From: Codonopsis lanceolata
Taxonomy: Eukaryota; Streptophyta; Magnoliopsida; Asterales; Campanulaceae
Direction of reading: 5' to 3'
Length of the DNA: 64,000 nt
NCBI GenBank assembly: GCA_013146195.2
Contig: CM028377.1
Coordinates: forward strand, 64,811,124 to 64,875,123
Position 1 is the first letter of the stretch. The number at the start of each line of letters is the position of its first letter. The position numbers and the translations under genes are program-made. A model generated the notes under the pieces. It saw only the letters and a list, made by a program, of their open reading frames with translations, made no database searches and was not told where the DNA came from. Positions 23,469 through 35,122 of this stretch are shown piece by piece.

Positions 23469-24599
23469 AGTTGGGCAGGAAAATCAGAAAATGCTGTCCA
23501 CTAGCATCGTCTAAACAGCTAACGTCTTCTTTGGTTCAGCTCGGGTCATTTGCATAGACTGTTGAATCAGCAAAAATGTTGGAACTTAGAGGATGAGGTT
23601 TGAAATGCCCCAACCGCAAAAAGGAAAAGAAAAGCAGTAACTTGGGAAATAAAGAAGTGATAATACAAGTTTGAAGGCAGCTTGTAGAATGCTCTAATGC
23701 TTCTTAATTGTAAAACTTGTATAGGAGGCAAAACGAACAGTTGCTGAAAAGTAGTGGCAAGTGTTAGTTAGAAAAAAACAAAGTCAGTTTGTCTAATGGA
23801 AAGCGATATTGGTGTAACATTATGGATTATCAGTATAGATCAAGTTTTTCTTATCAGTTAGTTCTACTTGGAATGAAAGTGCAGGAAGTGAAACAGCAGC
23901 ATTCATATGGCTAAGGCTCTGTTTGTTTCATGAAAATAACTTTCAAAAAACAATTTTGATGTCAACAGCAGTTTCAACCACTTTTGCGTCAGCCTGACAA
24001 TGTTCAAATCCTTGGGGGATCCGGATGATGATGCCGGGAATAGAAAATATATATTTTTGGTGCTGACTTCATATGAAAAAGTATTTGGCAAGAAAGAAGC
24101 CTGCCTGTGCCTGGAGTTAAATTCAATGCAGAATGATGCCGTACGTAGCTGTTTCTAATACCATAACTTCATTTATGCTTCTATTTCTATACAAGTGGTG
24201 TGTGTGATTCCCTGATTGATCATTGATCATTGATCATTGATCATGAAACAAATTCCGTACACACCTGAATTGTTTGTTAATTACCATCTTTATCTTTATT
24301 CTAAAAAAATACTGCTAAACATCCTACACCACTGTTCTGTTGATGGAAACTAAGATGCTTGCTTGGACTTTGGAGAGCAACCCAGGTTCAAATCTCGGTG
24401 GGACCATTTATTTTTTATGATGCATTTAACGAGGAGCACTATGATTGTGTCACCTACTCACCTCACCATATTTTGATAAATCTTTATTGTTAAACATCCA
24501 TGTGGATGTTTTAAAAACACTTGCTTTTCTAACCATTAATAAATAATAATACATAATAATAAATTAATAATAATCAATATGATAAGGGGTGTTAATATT
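23469..24599. other. 3' flank of gene 1 with repeat fragments
   Basis: No gene seen. Contains the likely 3' UTR (to about 23900), a lone Tourist-like terminus at 23913-23935 (GGCTCTGTTTGTTTCATGAA), four tandem copies of TGATCAT(T) near 24219-24243, a tRNA-like SINE piece at 24346-24425, and a 60-bp AT motif at 24540-24600 shared with 405-470. Confidence 0.6.
24346..24425 (+). mobile_element. tRNA-derived SINE-like fragment
   Basis: Has a B-box-like CAGGTTCAAATCTCGG preceded by AAGATGCTTGCTTGG and followed by a T-rich stretch. Different family from the four intronic SINEs. Confidence 0.4.
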
Positions 24600-24602
24600 A
24601 AT

Positions 24603-25860
24603 ATCTATTAGTTTTACACCCGTGCGTTAAACGTATATATAAAAATATTTTTAATTAAATAATATTCAAGCAAAACGAATAAACAAATAAAAATGAAAAT
24701 AAATAAATTAAGAAAAGTAATGTATCCGACAACTACTTAAATATAAATATATCATTTTATTGGTAATATTATAGATTTTGAAAATTTCCTTATATACAAT
24801 ATTTGTCAAAAAGCAACTTAGATGAGTAATTATTTCACAAAAGTATAGTTGTAAGGAGAGTGGTAAGAATAGTTGTAAGGATAACATCACTCTCAGTATT
24901 AATATCTTCAAACCAGAACGATTTGTTACCCTAGAATCTGCGATATACAACTGAATATGACTGAATACTGACTTCTTCAAAAAAAGTTCTACATGTGAAA
25001 GTAGTTGACTTTGATTTTGGTTAATTGTCATGACATACAATACTACCAATGTAAATTATTTTCCCTTGAAACTTGAAAGACAACCTCACATCTAATGGAG
25101 ACAATGACATTCTTGGTATAAATATTTTGTCTCCAACATTGCTTCCATTCGAAAAATTTGCTTTAAGAGTGTGATTCTCAAGCATAGTAATGATTAGTTT
25201 TGTTCCATTGTACAACTCTATAGTAGGGTCAATATTTCTCAACAACATCACCGAAACACCAACCTTAAGTGTTAATTCATAATTAGACAATCCTGAACAT
25301 TTTATACTATTCAAAAACTATGTAAAAAACATATCTTCAAACAAACTTGTGTTGTTCTCTGCCCTATGCATAGAATCTGAACTTAAATAAGTTATTTCTT
25401 CTAAGTGATTGTTATAAACCATGTACTCATTTATGATGTCAATAGTATCACGAATCATGACAAGTATAGCTCTTTCTTGCAAATATGACACATCATAAAA
25501 TACTAAAAAAATGACAGATATATACTTTCAACAACTGGATCATATATCTGAGGTATTAACCAAAAGATCATTTGAAACTTCTATTGTTGCAACACCATCA
25601 TTTTCACCAACACATGTACCGTTGTCGATACTTAAAATCCATTTAGAAAATGTCTTTAACACGAGACTGTATTCGTCATTGCCAAAAGCTTGTAGTCTCA
25701 TGTTTTTTGTAAGTCTAAAAACTTTCCAATGTGTCCATAAATGGTACAATTTGTGATCATGTAAAAAAAACATGTCGAGTTCTTTCAAAGGGTCATCATG
25801 GTGGTATTGTTTTTTGTTCCAAGAATGTCATCAACATTATCTCATCAGTCATCATAGAAT
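24603..25860 (-). pseudogene. decayed Helitron Pif1-like helicase
   Basis: The minus strand shows, from high to low coordinate, helicase pieces in order: 25788-25540 with TKNMRLQAFG and KWILSIDNGT, 25314-25025 with NSIKCSGLSNYEL, VMLLRNID and FIPRMSLSPLDVRLSFKFQ, and 25049-24890 with MTINQNQSQLLSHVELFLKK and SRVTNRSGLKI. These match the region around motifs V-VI of Helitron-type Pif1 helicases. Stops and frame changes separate the pieces and the Walker motifs are absent. Just beyond the C-terminus (minus), GCACGGGTGTAAAACTAA then T near 24614 resembles a degraded Helitron 3' end of the CTRR type, with matching orientation. Confidence 0.7.
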
Positions 25861-26818
25861 TTCATTCAAATTCCAGATAAAACGGTTTTCTCTCATGGTG
25901 TCTTACGCAATGTTTATATATAAAAGTTAGGGTTGTCTAATGTATGACTTCTTTTGAAACAACATGTTTATATAGATGTGATGTAAAATAAAATGTTGAG
26001 ACATCTGAATGCATAAGCCTGATGAAAAAAACGAAGGCAAATGCCAGAATTTTAGTCCCGAATCATTATCGGCAACGTACAACACTGTAAACACTATCAA
26101 TTAAGTGTACCATAGACTTTAATTGGTTGCCTTCCACACAATAAATAAATAAAAATCTACATATTAATTTATTTAAGGAAATTTAAGCAGATCAAGAAAA
26201 AAAAGATTGTAAAAGCTCAAATCAAAGGCTTTGAAGTTTATGGTTTTCACATCAATAAGCTTTCAAGCTTTTCAAAGTTTGATGGTATAATTTTAGTTAT
26301 CAATGACTTGAAAATATTAAACTTCAATGAAAGAAAACTTTAGATCTATGCATCAAAGAAACAAACAAAAAAAGAATGGTATAATGTGTCAACCAATTTT
26401 TGACTTTCTCAATGATGTTTTCAATTTTAGCTAAAAATGTTTTAATCAAACCGTCCATATTTGAAATTATAATAATTAAAGAATATATAACTAATAAATG
26501 TATAAATAATGTTTCATCCATCTCAAAATAATTATTTTTTTTTAACTTTGCAGAAAATTGATTAAACATCTACAAAGAACATCCGTATACTTTATATAAA
26601 TGTGACGAAAAATAAAAGGTCAAGAATGATATTGCGAATTATGCTCAGAATATCAAGAGTTTGGGTGTATTCACTGTTCTTAGAAATGTATAAAATATTT
26701 ATGTCAACTTAATATTAAATGTTTAGTATAAAAACAAACAAGAAGTAAAAAAAAAGTGTTTTACCTTCCAATGTTTTCATTTATGAACATCAGTTTTAGG
26801 CGGAAAAATCACGTTTGT

Positions 26819-26849
<31 letters not shown>
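25861..26849. other. AT-rich DNA without recognised genes
   Basis: I see no coding signature. It is probably the upstream part of the decayed minus-strand Helitron, ending in a short TA microsatellite at 26822-26849. Confidence 0.4.
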
Positions 26850-28252
26850 GATAATCTCTTATATTATCAATAGTAGAAATCTTATATTTAAAAACTTTTG
26901 CAACTAACATTACTTCTAACCAATGTGAGATAAAAATTATTCTATTCATAATAAAAGGTGAAACTAAGATATAACTCTTCTATTGGTAAAAAAATGTGAG
27001 ATTTTTAATCTAATGACTTTTAAAACTAACATCAATTTATAACTAATGTAAGAAACATCTCTTCTAATGATAATATTAGTAGAGATATATTTCATATTGA
27101 TTATAAATTGATGTTGGTTTTAAAATTCTTTTGCTAAAAGACTTCTACTTATTACCATAGAATAGATATATCTTAATATTGTTTAGAAAAGGATGCTAAT
27201 TTTAAAAGTCTTATATAAAACACTTCTACTTCTTATTACCAATAAAAAAAAATATATCTCACATTATTTAAAAAGAAAAGTTAGATTTTAAAGTCTTTAA
27301 ACTAAAGACTTTCACTCTTACAAGAGATGTATTTCACATTTGTTACAAAATATTCTACTATTATTACCAATAGAAGAGATGTATCCAACATTGGTTAGAA
27401 ATTGATGTTGGTTTTAAAAATACTATTATTAATTACCAATAGAAGATATGCATTATACATTGGTTAAAAAGTAATGTTGATTTTCAAAGTCTTTTGATAA
27501 AAAAATTCTACCATTATTACCAATAGAAGATGTATATCTCACATTAATTAGAAAATGATGTTGGCTTTAAATTTTTTAGATTAGATAAAAGACTTTTACT
27601 ATTATTAGCAATATAAAATATATATCACACATTTGTTATAAATTGATGTTAGTTTTAAATGACTATTATTATCAATAAAAGAGTTGCATCCTACATTGGT
27701 TAAAAAGTGATGTTGATTTTAAAAGTCTTTAGATAAAAAAACTTCTACTTGTATCATCAATCGAATAAGAGATGTATCCCATTATATGTAAAAAGATGTT
27801 GATTTTAGATTTTTTTAGATAAACAACTTATACTATTATTACCAATGATGAGATGTATTCCACATTGGTTAGAGAGTGATGTATGTATTAAAAGTCTTTT
27901 TTATAAAAGACTTATTGCGAATAGAAAACATGTATTTCACATTGGTTAGGAAAGTGATATTAGTTTAAAATGTTTTTAGATAATGTATCTCACATTGGTT
28001 ACAAAAGATGTATCTCATATTATTTATAAATGAATATTGGTTATAAAAGTTTTTAGATAAAAGATTTTTTTTTATGTTATATCGATAGAAGAGATATATC
28101 ACACATTGTTTAGAAAGAGATGTCAGTTTCAAAACTCTTTAGATAAAAAGACTATTATTATTATTTTTATGTTATAACCAATAGAAGAGATGTATAACAA
28201 TTGTTTAGAAAAAGATGTTCGATTCCAAAAGTTTTTATATAAAAGACTATTA
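26850..28252. repeat. degenerate 70-85 bp repeat array (Helitron-associated), first block
   Basis: The unit contains ATTACCAATAGAAGAGATGT, CACATTGGTTAGAAA, GATGTTG(G/A)TTTTAAAA and TAGATAAAAGACTTCTAC. From about 26900 to 27060 the unit is in inverse orientation (AACCAATGTGAGAT, CTCTTCTATTGGTAA), then flips to direct orientation around 27070. The same inverted-then-direct hinge occurs at 35140-35290. At least a dozen diverged direct units are visible here. No coding sequence. Confidence 0.8.
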
Positions 28253-29109
28253 TTATTACTCAGTGTTCTAAAAATCGTCCTAGGCGGTTCGTCCACGTTG
28301 CGACTTCTTTCAAATCGCTCAAAAAAATCGCATGGAGAAAAATCTTTGTCTAGTCGTGTTAGGCGTTGCCTAGTCGTCCTAGGCGGTACTCGCCGCCTAG
28401 ATTTCTTCTTTCAAGATCTCTTGGCTTTTGAAAGATTTAGGAGAGACGACGAAGAGATAAGAAGAAAGGGAAGACTCACGGGGACGGCACGACGACGGCG
28501 ACGATGGTGCTGCGATGATGGAGAGAAACTTTTAGGGAGAGATCTAACCAATAACCGAGAGGAGAGAGAGAGAGTTAAAGAGAGAAACGAATGTTGCTGC
28601 TTTTACTCTTTTGCGCAAAAAAGAGAATGTTTGTCGCGTTTAGTCTTCTGCTCAAAGTTTGCCTGCTTCGTTTCATGTGCAATGAATAAATATCCCCAAA
28701 GTTTTTACAGTACTTTTTAGGCTTAATTCTCTATTTGGTCACCCTACTTTCACAAAAATTCCAATAAACTCACTCTATTACCATTTTTTACAGTTTGGTT
28801 ATCATACTTTACAAAACGTATCATGTTAGTCACTCCGTCTATTTTTTTGGGATGTACTATCTAATTTTTTTGTGATAACCCATAAATACGCTTACTAATT
28901 GCACGTGCTAGTCACGTTTTTGTCAAACCCTCACCTCACCTTACCTTACCTCAGGCTCAAACAAAACACAAAGTTGAAATACACTTTACCTCATTAGTGA
29001 ACCCAGATGGGCCTGTCTCTCTCTTACCGGTGAATTCCACCATAATCAACATTCAACCCTCCTCTCTCCTTATCTATCTTTCTCAATCTTCATAACAGAA
29101 GGATACAGA

Positions 29110-29910
29110 GTGAAGGGACCCGACCTGGGTCCACCCACGTGGAGCGACCACGTGGCTTCCAGTTAGACATGGGTAGGGCCCACCGTATAGCAGACATAAG
29201 GAAAGCCGACCATACCATAGCCAGCGACCATTGTGAGATTGACCATGGTCCTCGATAGACCGAGGATCAATCCAAACAACAAATATAACCCGACCACTAA
29301 GACGAGGAATGATCATGCTCGCCCGAAAAACCTTATCTGATATGACATACCTGACATATAGCATGTACATAGCTTCCAGAAGTCATCTTAACAAGACGCG
29401 AGCAAGCCATGCAAGCTAATCTAGCATAGCGGCTTATCAACCGCCCACAATAAATGTATGACACACTGCCTATCAACCAGTAGGAAGCTGCCAGCCAGCC
29501 GACCAACAAACAGGTCCCCATGCTCAAGGGCCCCTACATCAATCATGACCCCCAAAGGGCACTACTATAAAAGGAAACCTTCCCTTACAAGAAAGGTAAG
29601 TTCACTTGATCTAAATATACACAATTGCATTAAGCACCAAAAGCAATATATACTATCACCGGAGGCTCAAGGGAACGCCTAGCTCCGGCACACTTATACT
29701 CCCTGATTATTGACTTTCACATCTGAGGGCTGTAGCTGGGAAACCCCCGACACCCTAACGATAGTCTTATTTCAGGCGACTAAAGATCAAAGAACAAGCA
29801 CAAAGCCCAGATATCCTATCAACTTTGGTACATCAAGTACCCATCTACAACGACGTCGACGTTGGTCAAGGACACGCCAGCTCAGGTCCATTACGTGGAT
29901 CATCAGCATA
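29110..29910 (+). repeat. probable LTR of a Ty3/Gypsy (Tat-like) element
   Basis: GC-richer than its surroundings. It has a core-promoter-like CTATAAAAGGAAACC at 29565-29579 and, downstream, the R/U5 signature GACTTTCACATCTGAGGGCT ... GGGAAACCCCCGACACC (29713-29756) common in plant Gypsy LTRs. A gag-like frame follows. Exact ends are uncertain. Confidence 0.5.
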
Positions 29911-30081
29911 GTCACCCCATCTTTGTGGCGTGATCAAGTGGTTCCGTTGCCAGGAGACGCCATTCCAATAACCTTTTTATTCTCAAACTAACTATAAGAA
30001 ATGGATAAACAAACTCCTACAAAACCAGATCAATAAGGAACGAGCATACCACCTCCCTCACCTACAAGTAAAATAACTAAC

Positions 30082-31454
30082 GTGGTCCTCGCCACTGTCA
30101 CTTCTAAGGCATTAGGAGGAAATGGCACCCAAGAGGATGCTCGCAGCCTAGGAGGCACCATAGGCCAAGCGAGCACCTTCTTTGATGTGGACGAGGAGGC
30201 CCAGGTGGAACATTCTCAGGTAGAGAAGAACAAAGACACCGAGCAGGACGGATACTTGATAGAGGCAAAGTTCTGGGGACGCCAGAGACTTTACCTCGCA
30301 GGAATTCAAGAGGCCGAGCTTAAAATGTTCGCGCTTCAGAGATTGCTGCTTCCAAAGGCAAGGAAAAGGAGAAGGCGGTACCTCGGCCCAGTGTGAGATC
30401 CCGGTTGGGGGATGGAATGAGCGAGCAGACGCCCAAGGCTAGTATCCATAGCCGGTTAGCTTACCCCAACAAACCTCATCGCCCTCGCCGAACAAGGGAG
30501 AGGAGCGAGGAGGGAGAGTCCAGGCCGAGGATCGAGGTAATGAAGAATAAAACGTGTGTGCACTGTACTCACTCCCAACAATCGGGAGCGGGGCACCCGA
30601 AAAGTGGTCGGAACGCGACCACCGAGGTGCAAAAATCGACTAATAGGCCTTCCTTCGTGGCAGGCTCGAGGCCATGGAAAAGGGAAAACATATACTGTTA
30701 CCCCCAGCTAAGAATGGCCCATTCCAGGAGAGGATGAGGAAGGCTCCACTACCTGATAAGAACATCCCTACTTTTGAACCGTATCAGGGCCTTACTAACG
30801 CAGTCGATCACATGACCAATTTTGAGGTCAAAATGAACGCAGTGGCCCATGATGACGAGGACCCATGGGGAAAGATATTTGCGGGGACTCTCAAAGGGAA
30901 GGCACTAAAATGGTACACGAGCCTCCCAATGGATTTTGTTGAAAGCTAGGATGAATTCAGAAAAATGTTTGTCACCCAATTCTCCTCTGCCGACTCTAGC
31001 CAAAGAAGCAGACCGACTTGTGCGGTATACAACAACGATTAAATGAGTCGAACCAGACATACATGGACATGGTCGAATCAATCAGATGTGCTTCATACCA
31101 TGAGACAAGAGATGATGGGACCAAACCTCCGAGGCTATTCGGTGATCAATACCTAGGAGGCAAAGGAGGGGAGTGAGAAGAAATATGAGAAAGAGGATGA
31201 ACACATCGGCTCGGGATAATCATCTCAAGGATCGAGTCAACATAAAAGGAGGAGATGAAAGACAAGATACTCGATAGTCAAATGGTGCGCCTTCCATAAA
31301 GATGGATCATACGACAGAGTATCAATCGAAGCGAGTTGAGATAGCTCGAATTCGGCAAGCCCAGAGACCAGAACCCCGACCAAATAACGAGGGCCCTAGG
31401 AACGTGATCGACACCATTAGGGAAGTAACACCAAGTGGCACCTAACTGAAACAT
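30082..31454 (+). pseudogene. broken Ty3/Gypsy gag
   Basis: Frames are shifted between 30082-30396, 30393-30737 and 30674-30949. The last contains the Retrotrans_gag core: a W(G)KIFAGTLKGKALKWY segment and SLPMDFVES, then a TAG stop at 30947-30949 followed in frame by DEFRKMFVTQFSS. Stops and shifts continue to about 31440. Gag normally forms the virus-like particle of the element; this copy cannot make it. Confidence 0.7.
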
Positions 31455-32390
31455 ATGATCTACAATCTAAAACATGTGGTTAACATGATGCCACTACCCG
31501 ATGAAGCAGGAGGAATTACCTTTTGGCCAAGAGAGATAGCCACTAGTGAAACTGCTCGTCAACAGCCTTTAGCTCTCCGAGTGAGAATACATGACAACGA
31601 GGTGAAGCGAGTACTAGTCGACACGGGGGTTGGAAGGGATATCTTATATTATTCCTTTTTCAAAGGGATGGAGTTGGGGGATGCCCATCTAAGGCCGAGC
31701 AATGTACAGCTGGAAGGATTTACCGGTCACAAAGAGACGGTAAAAGGAACTATCATCCTTATGGTGACCTTGGGGGAAGAAGCATGACTCCTCGAACGGA
31801 GGAGGTTGAATTTTTGGTGCTCGATCTACCATCCCCATACAACGCCATACTAGGATCACCTTCTCAAACAAAGTTCCAGATGGTTGCCTCAATGGCTCAT
31901 CAAAGAATAAAATTCCCTACCAAAAAAAGGATATGTATGGTCTTAAATGACCCAGCGAGCACCCTGGAGTACATTTACAGGGAAAAAACACGTAAGGAGA
32001 AAGTGACGATCACAATGCTTGAAGGAGAAGTGGTCAAAATAAGCAGAACGACCAAAAGGCTCCGAGAAACGAAGGAACTGATTTCATCACTCTCCGAGCA
32101 TACACAAGCATAGCAATTAAGGTGAGTTGGGAATGCCAGCTCGCCCAAAAAGGAAAGAGGCAAAAACCATATACAATATTTAAAGCAGGCAGCTAGCTCG
32201 CTCGACACTCTCGACACTCGTGAGTACCGAGCATAACAAAAAGAGGGACCAGACTGCCACAAAAGTAATCACAATTGAAAGCCTGGACGTCGATCACCAC
32301 CCAGCTATCGAACCGAATGAGGACCTCGATGAAATTGTGATTAACCTCTACTTCCTCGAGCAGAAGGTCAGGGTAGGAAGAGAGATACTG
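31455..32390 (+). pseudogene. Ty3/Gypsy aspartic protease and linker remnant
   Basis: 31455-31787 encodes a retropepsin-like domain with the active-site triplet in VLVDTGVGRDILY (DTG). The frame shifts near 31787 and the domain continues in 31790-32113 with FLVLDLPSPYNAILG. A further linker-like segment reaches about 32390. Reverse transcriptase, RNase H and integrase are missing; the sequence changes abruptly into an LTR-like segment at about 32391. Confidence 0.7.
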
Positions 32391-33150
32391 TAGACACCCC
32401 AATTTCTTAACCCTGATACATGACTCTGACATGTGATATCAAGAACTGTTTAAACTTAACAAATGTCAAGTTACAGGAGTCAAAAATGCGAAAGGAAAAG
32501 CAGGATGCACGAAACAGTAAAGTGTGGGGGGTGAAAGTGCCAAAAATGAAGTTGGAATAGGGCCTTGGCGCAGCCAAAAGGATGCTCTGGCATCGCGCCA
32601 AGGAATGGTGATGTTGGCGCCAACAATGCTACAGTCCCTTTGAAAGTTAACGCATTGTACAATGGACGAAGGCTGACGTACAACGAATCGATACGTACTG
32701 AAGGGATTTTTAATCCCGGATGAGTCCCTCCGTCCACCTATAAATAAGAGTGTTGGCCTCCCTTCTGAGACACAAGGAATTCATCGCAAAGAAACTCTGA
32801 GAAAATCTCTGCGTCGTCCTAACGCCGAGAGTAGCGAGAGAAGTGAGATAGGGAGTGTCTAGCCTACCAATGCCTCGAAACCCCGTTCAAACTCTGCCAA
32901 AACACAAATCCACCGGTTAAAAGTGATCCCTAGCCTTTTAGTTAGGTATCCACCCCACTTCCCCGACCCAAAATCCATAAAGTAAGCCGTTACTCTTATT
33001 CTTGGTTATCTGTTATGATATTAAAATTGATTTTTCTTTAAATTCATTTTGTTGATTGTTTTTGTACTTTAGGTTTAGTTGGATAGAATATTGAATATGT
33101 GTGTGGGTGAAGGTTGAGATTCATGGCTGCCTTTATTGAATGGAACAGTC
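32391..33150 (+). repeat. LTR-like segment of another retrotransposon
   Basis: Begins TGTAGACACCCCAATTTC, a common plant LTR start, and has a TATA-like CTATAAATAAG at 32738-32748, followed by a leader-like stretch. A short similar start (TGTAGACACCCCGATC) occurs at 43458 inside gene 2. The 3' boundary is not resolved. Confidence 0.4.
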
Positions 33151-33750
33151 GGGCAAAAGTGGGGCATATCAGTAATTTATCAATGTTAAGGGCATTTATG
33201 TCTTTTCATACTATTCTGTTAACGACATCCACTTTAGAAACCATATTGACACGTTTTGTAAAGTAAGGTGACCAAACTGTAAAAAAATGGTAGTAGAGTG
33301 AGCTTATTGAAATTTTCGCGAAAATAAGGTGACCAAATAGAGAATTAAGTCTACTTTTTAATAGACCAGGTGTCTAGGTCTACAAATATCGACTATTCAA
33401 GAATCAATATTTATTCATATTTTCAAATTATACCTTTTAACTTTGTCATCAATTTGTTTCTTTCCCCCTTGTTTTTGTTCAAATACACAATTTATAATTT
33501 TGAGTAAAAATTTACTTCTTGGTACTCATATTTTCTTATAAATTGTAATATGATTATTATTTGGTATTTTTAGATTATTAGATGATATTTAAAATTAGTA
33601 TATATGAATATTTTAATACTTGTTAGTTAAATTATATTAGAAAAATCTAGACCTATTGTAATTATCTCATAAGTCTATGTCCCGCCTAGGCGTCCTAGGC
33701 GCTAGGTGCTCGTCTTGTGCCTAACGGCCGCCTAGAGATTTGTTATTACT

Positions 33751-34020
33751 ATAGATGGATGTATCCCCAATTTGTTAGAAATCAATGTTAGTTTTAAAAA
33801 TACTATTATTACCAATTGAAAAGATGTATACCACATTGTTAGAAAGAAATGTTTGTTTTAAAAGTTTTTAGATAAAAGTTTTAAACTTTTATTACAAATA
33901 GAAATAGAAAAGAAATATCTCACATTGTTAGAAAATAAATAATGATTTTAAAAGTCTCAAAATAAAATTTTTAATACAATAAAGTTCAAAATTTAAGGTA
34001 TCTAGTAACGATGTTATGTT
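33751..34020. repeat. 70-85 bp repeat array, short second block
   Basis: Resumes the same unit immediately after the hAT-like element (ACCAATTGAAAAGATGT, CACATTGTTAGAAA, TTTTAGATAAAAG), confirming that the nested elements landed inside the array. Confidence 0.75.
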
Positions 34021-35080
34021 AAAAGCTTTCATTTGGACAAAAAATTATTTTTCTTTTCATTTAATTGTACAATATTATTTTTATTTTTACTATTTTTTAT
34101 GACAATAATACTATTATTATTCTCAAGCATTTATGTGCGACTCTTTGTTTCTGTAAGGGCAAAATAGGCATGACCTATTTTGGTCTTGTTCTCACCTTTT
34201 TTGGTCCTATAGTTTTGGTGGATATTTGGAAACAAAATCTTTAGATGCATTTTTTTGGAAACAAAATATTCATAAGATTTTTTGTTTTCTTGGTCCTAAA
34301 GTTTAGGAGTAATTATGAAAACAAAATCTTGGTAATATTCATTCCTTAAAAACGTGTCCTAGAGTCCTTGTTGATTTGATAATAAAATCTACTAAATAAG
34401 GAAGTTGGTTTCATTACTAATTCTAATCATTTTTCATATTGGAGTTTGTTTCCTTCTTTATATGTATCTCCTTCACAATATAAATAAGTGTCTTGGGCAG
34501 ATGAAGAAGACGGGTAGAACACAGAGAGAGAACTGAGAGCATAGAAGCAAAACAGCAGATTCAGAAGCATATTCATAATTCCAAAAAGTTGCAGAATTTG
34601 AATGTAGCTTCGAATGTTATAACATTCGAAATTACATTAGAGTGTTGGAGTTGTTTGCCTTCCTAGCTGTTCTAGGAAGCTTATTTTTTCTTCCCACGTT
34701 TTTTGTACTTGTTTTTCTGTGGGTTTTTGCTCTCCAATACTTGTTGTCTTGTGAGAATATTTGTTTTGGTGATTTTACATTCTTTTTGTAAAACAAATCA
34801 TATTATTTATTGAAATCTTTTTGGTCATGAGGCTAGATCTACAAACATAGGCTTGTAAATTGTTTGGTAATCGTTTGTACTTAAATTCCAGCTTTAGTAT
34901 TGAAGTCTTCCGCTGTTTTAATTTTTCTGACCAATGCACCTTCCATTGTAGCTTCCGCACAAGCAACATTGGAAACTGCATTGACAGTTTTTGAATCCTA
35001 GCTACTATTGTTCTTTCAGTTTTTCAACCATTACCTATTAATAATAGGTATTAATAATTAATATAATAATGAGATATTAA
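34021..35080. other. unassigned insertion, possibly a solo LTR
   Basis: About 1 kb unlike the array on both sides. It has a TATA-like CAATATAAATAAG at 34477-34489 and a leader-like purine stretch (AGAGAGAGAACTGAGAGC) at 34522. No protein motif and no convincing target duplication, so a solo LTR is only a guess. Confidence 0.3.

Positions 35081-35084
<4 letters not shown>

Positions 35085-35122
<38 letters not shown>

Larger units (their letters stand above)
28720..33351. mobile_element. Mutator-like element with about 100-bp TIRs and 9-bp target duplication
   Basis: Left TIR 28720-28819 and right TIR 33251-33351 are inverted copies: both begin G(G/A)CTTAATTCTC then TATTTGGTCACC and end with TTTACAAAACGT, with scattered differences. 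The element is flanked by an exact 9-bp duplication TACTTTTTA at 28711-28719 and 33352-33360, typical of Mutator. No MURA transposase is seen; the 4.4-kb interior is filled with retrotransposon debris, so it is non-autonomous. Confidence 0.8.
28261..33742. mobile_element. hAT-like non-autonomous element, split by a Mutator-like element
   Basis: Flanked by an exact 8-bp duplication TTATTACT at 28253-28260 and 33743-33750, the size used by hAT transposases. The left end is CAGTGTTCTAAAAATCG followed by CCTAGGCGG; the right end, reverse complemented, is CAAATCTCTAGGCGG, consistent with a shared terminus that lost about 12 bp. Without the nested insertion the element is about 840 bp. CTAGGCG words are repeated inside both ends. 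An open frame at 28190-28720 is arginine-rich and repeat-like and is not considered a gene. Confidence 0.65.

Noticed and set aside
24219..24243. Four tandem TGATCAT words, first read as a possible CRISPR-like or regulatory cluster
   Set aside because: Simple 7-8 bp slippage repeat without spacers; plant nuclear context excludes CRISPR.
28190..28720. 176-codon arginine-rich open frame
   Set aside because: It spans the array, the hAT-like left end and low-complexity GAGA DNA, crossing the 28253-28260 target duplication; it cannot be an ancestral gene.
29083..29527. Minus-strand open frames over the Gypsy LTR
   Set aside because: Opposite to the element's gag orientation and lacking domains; they reflect the higher GC content of the LTR.
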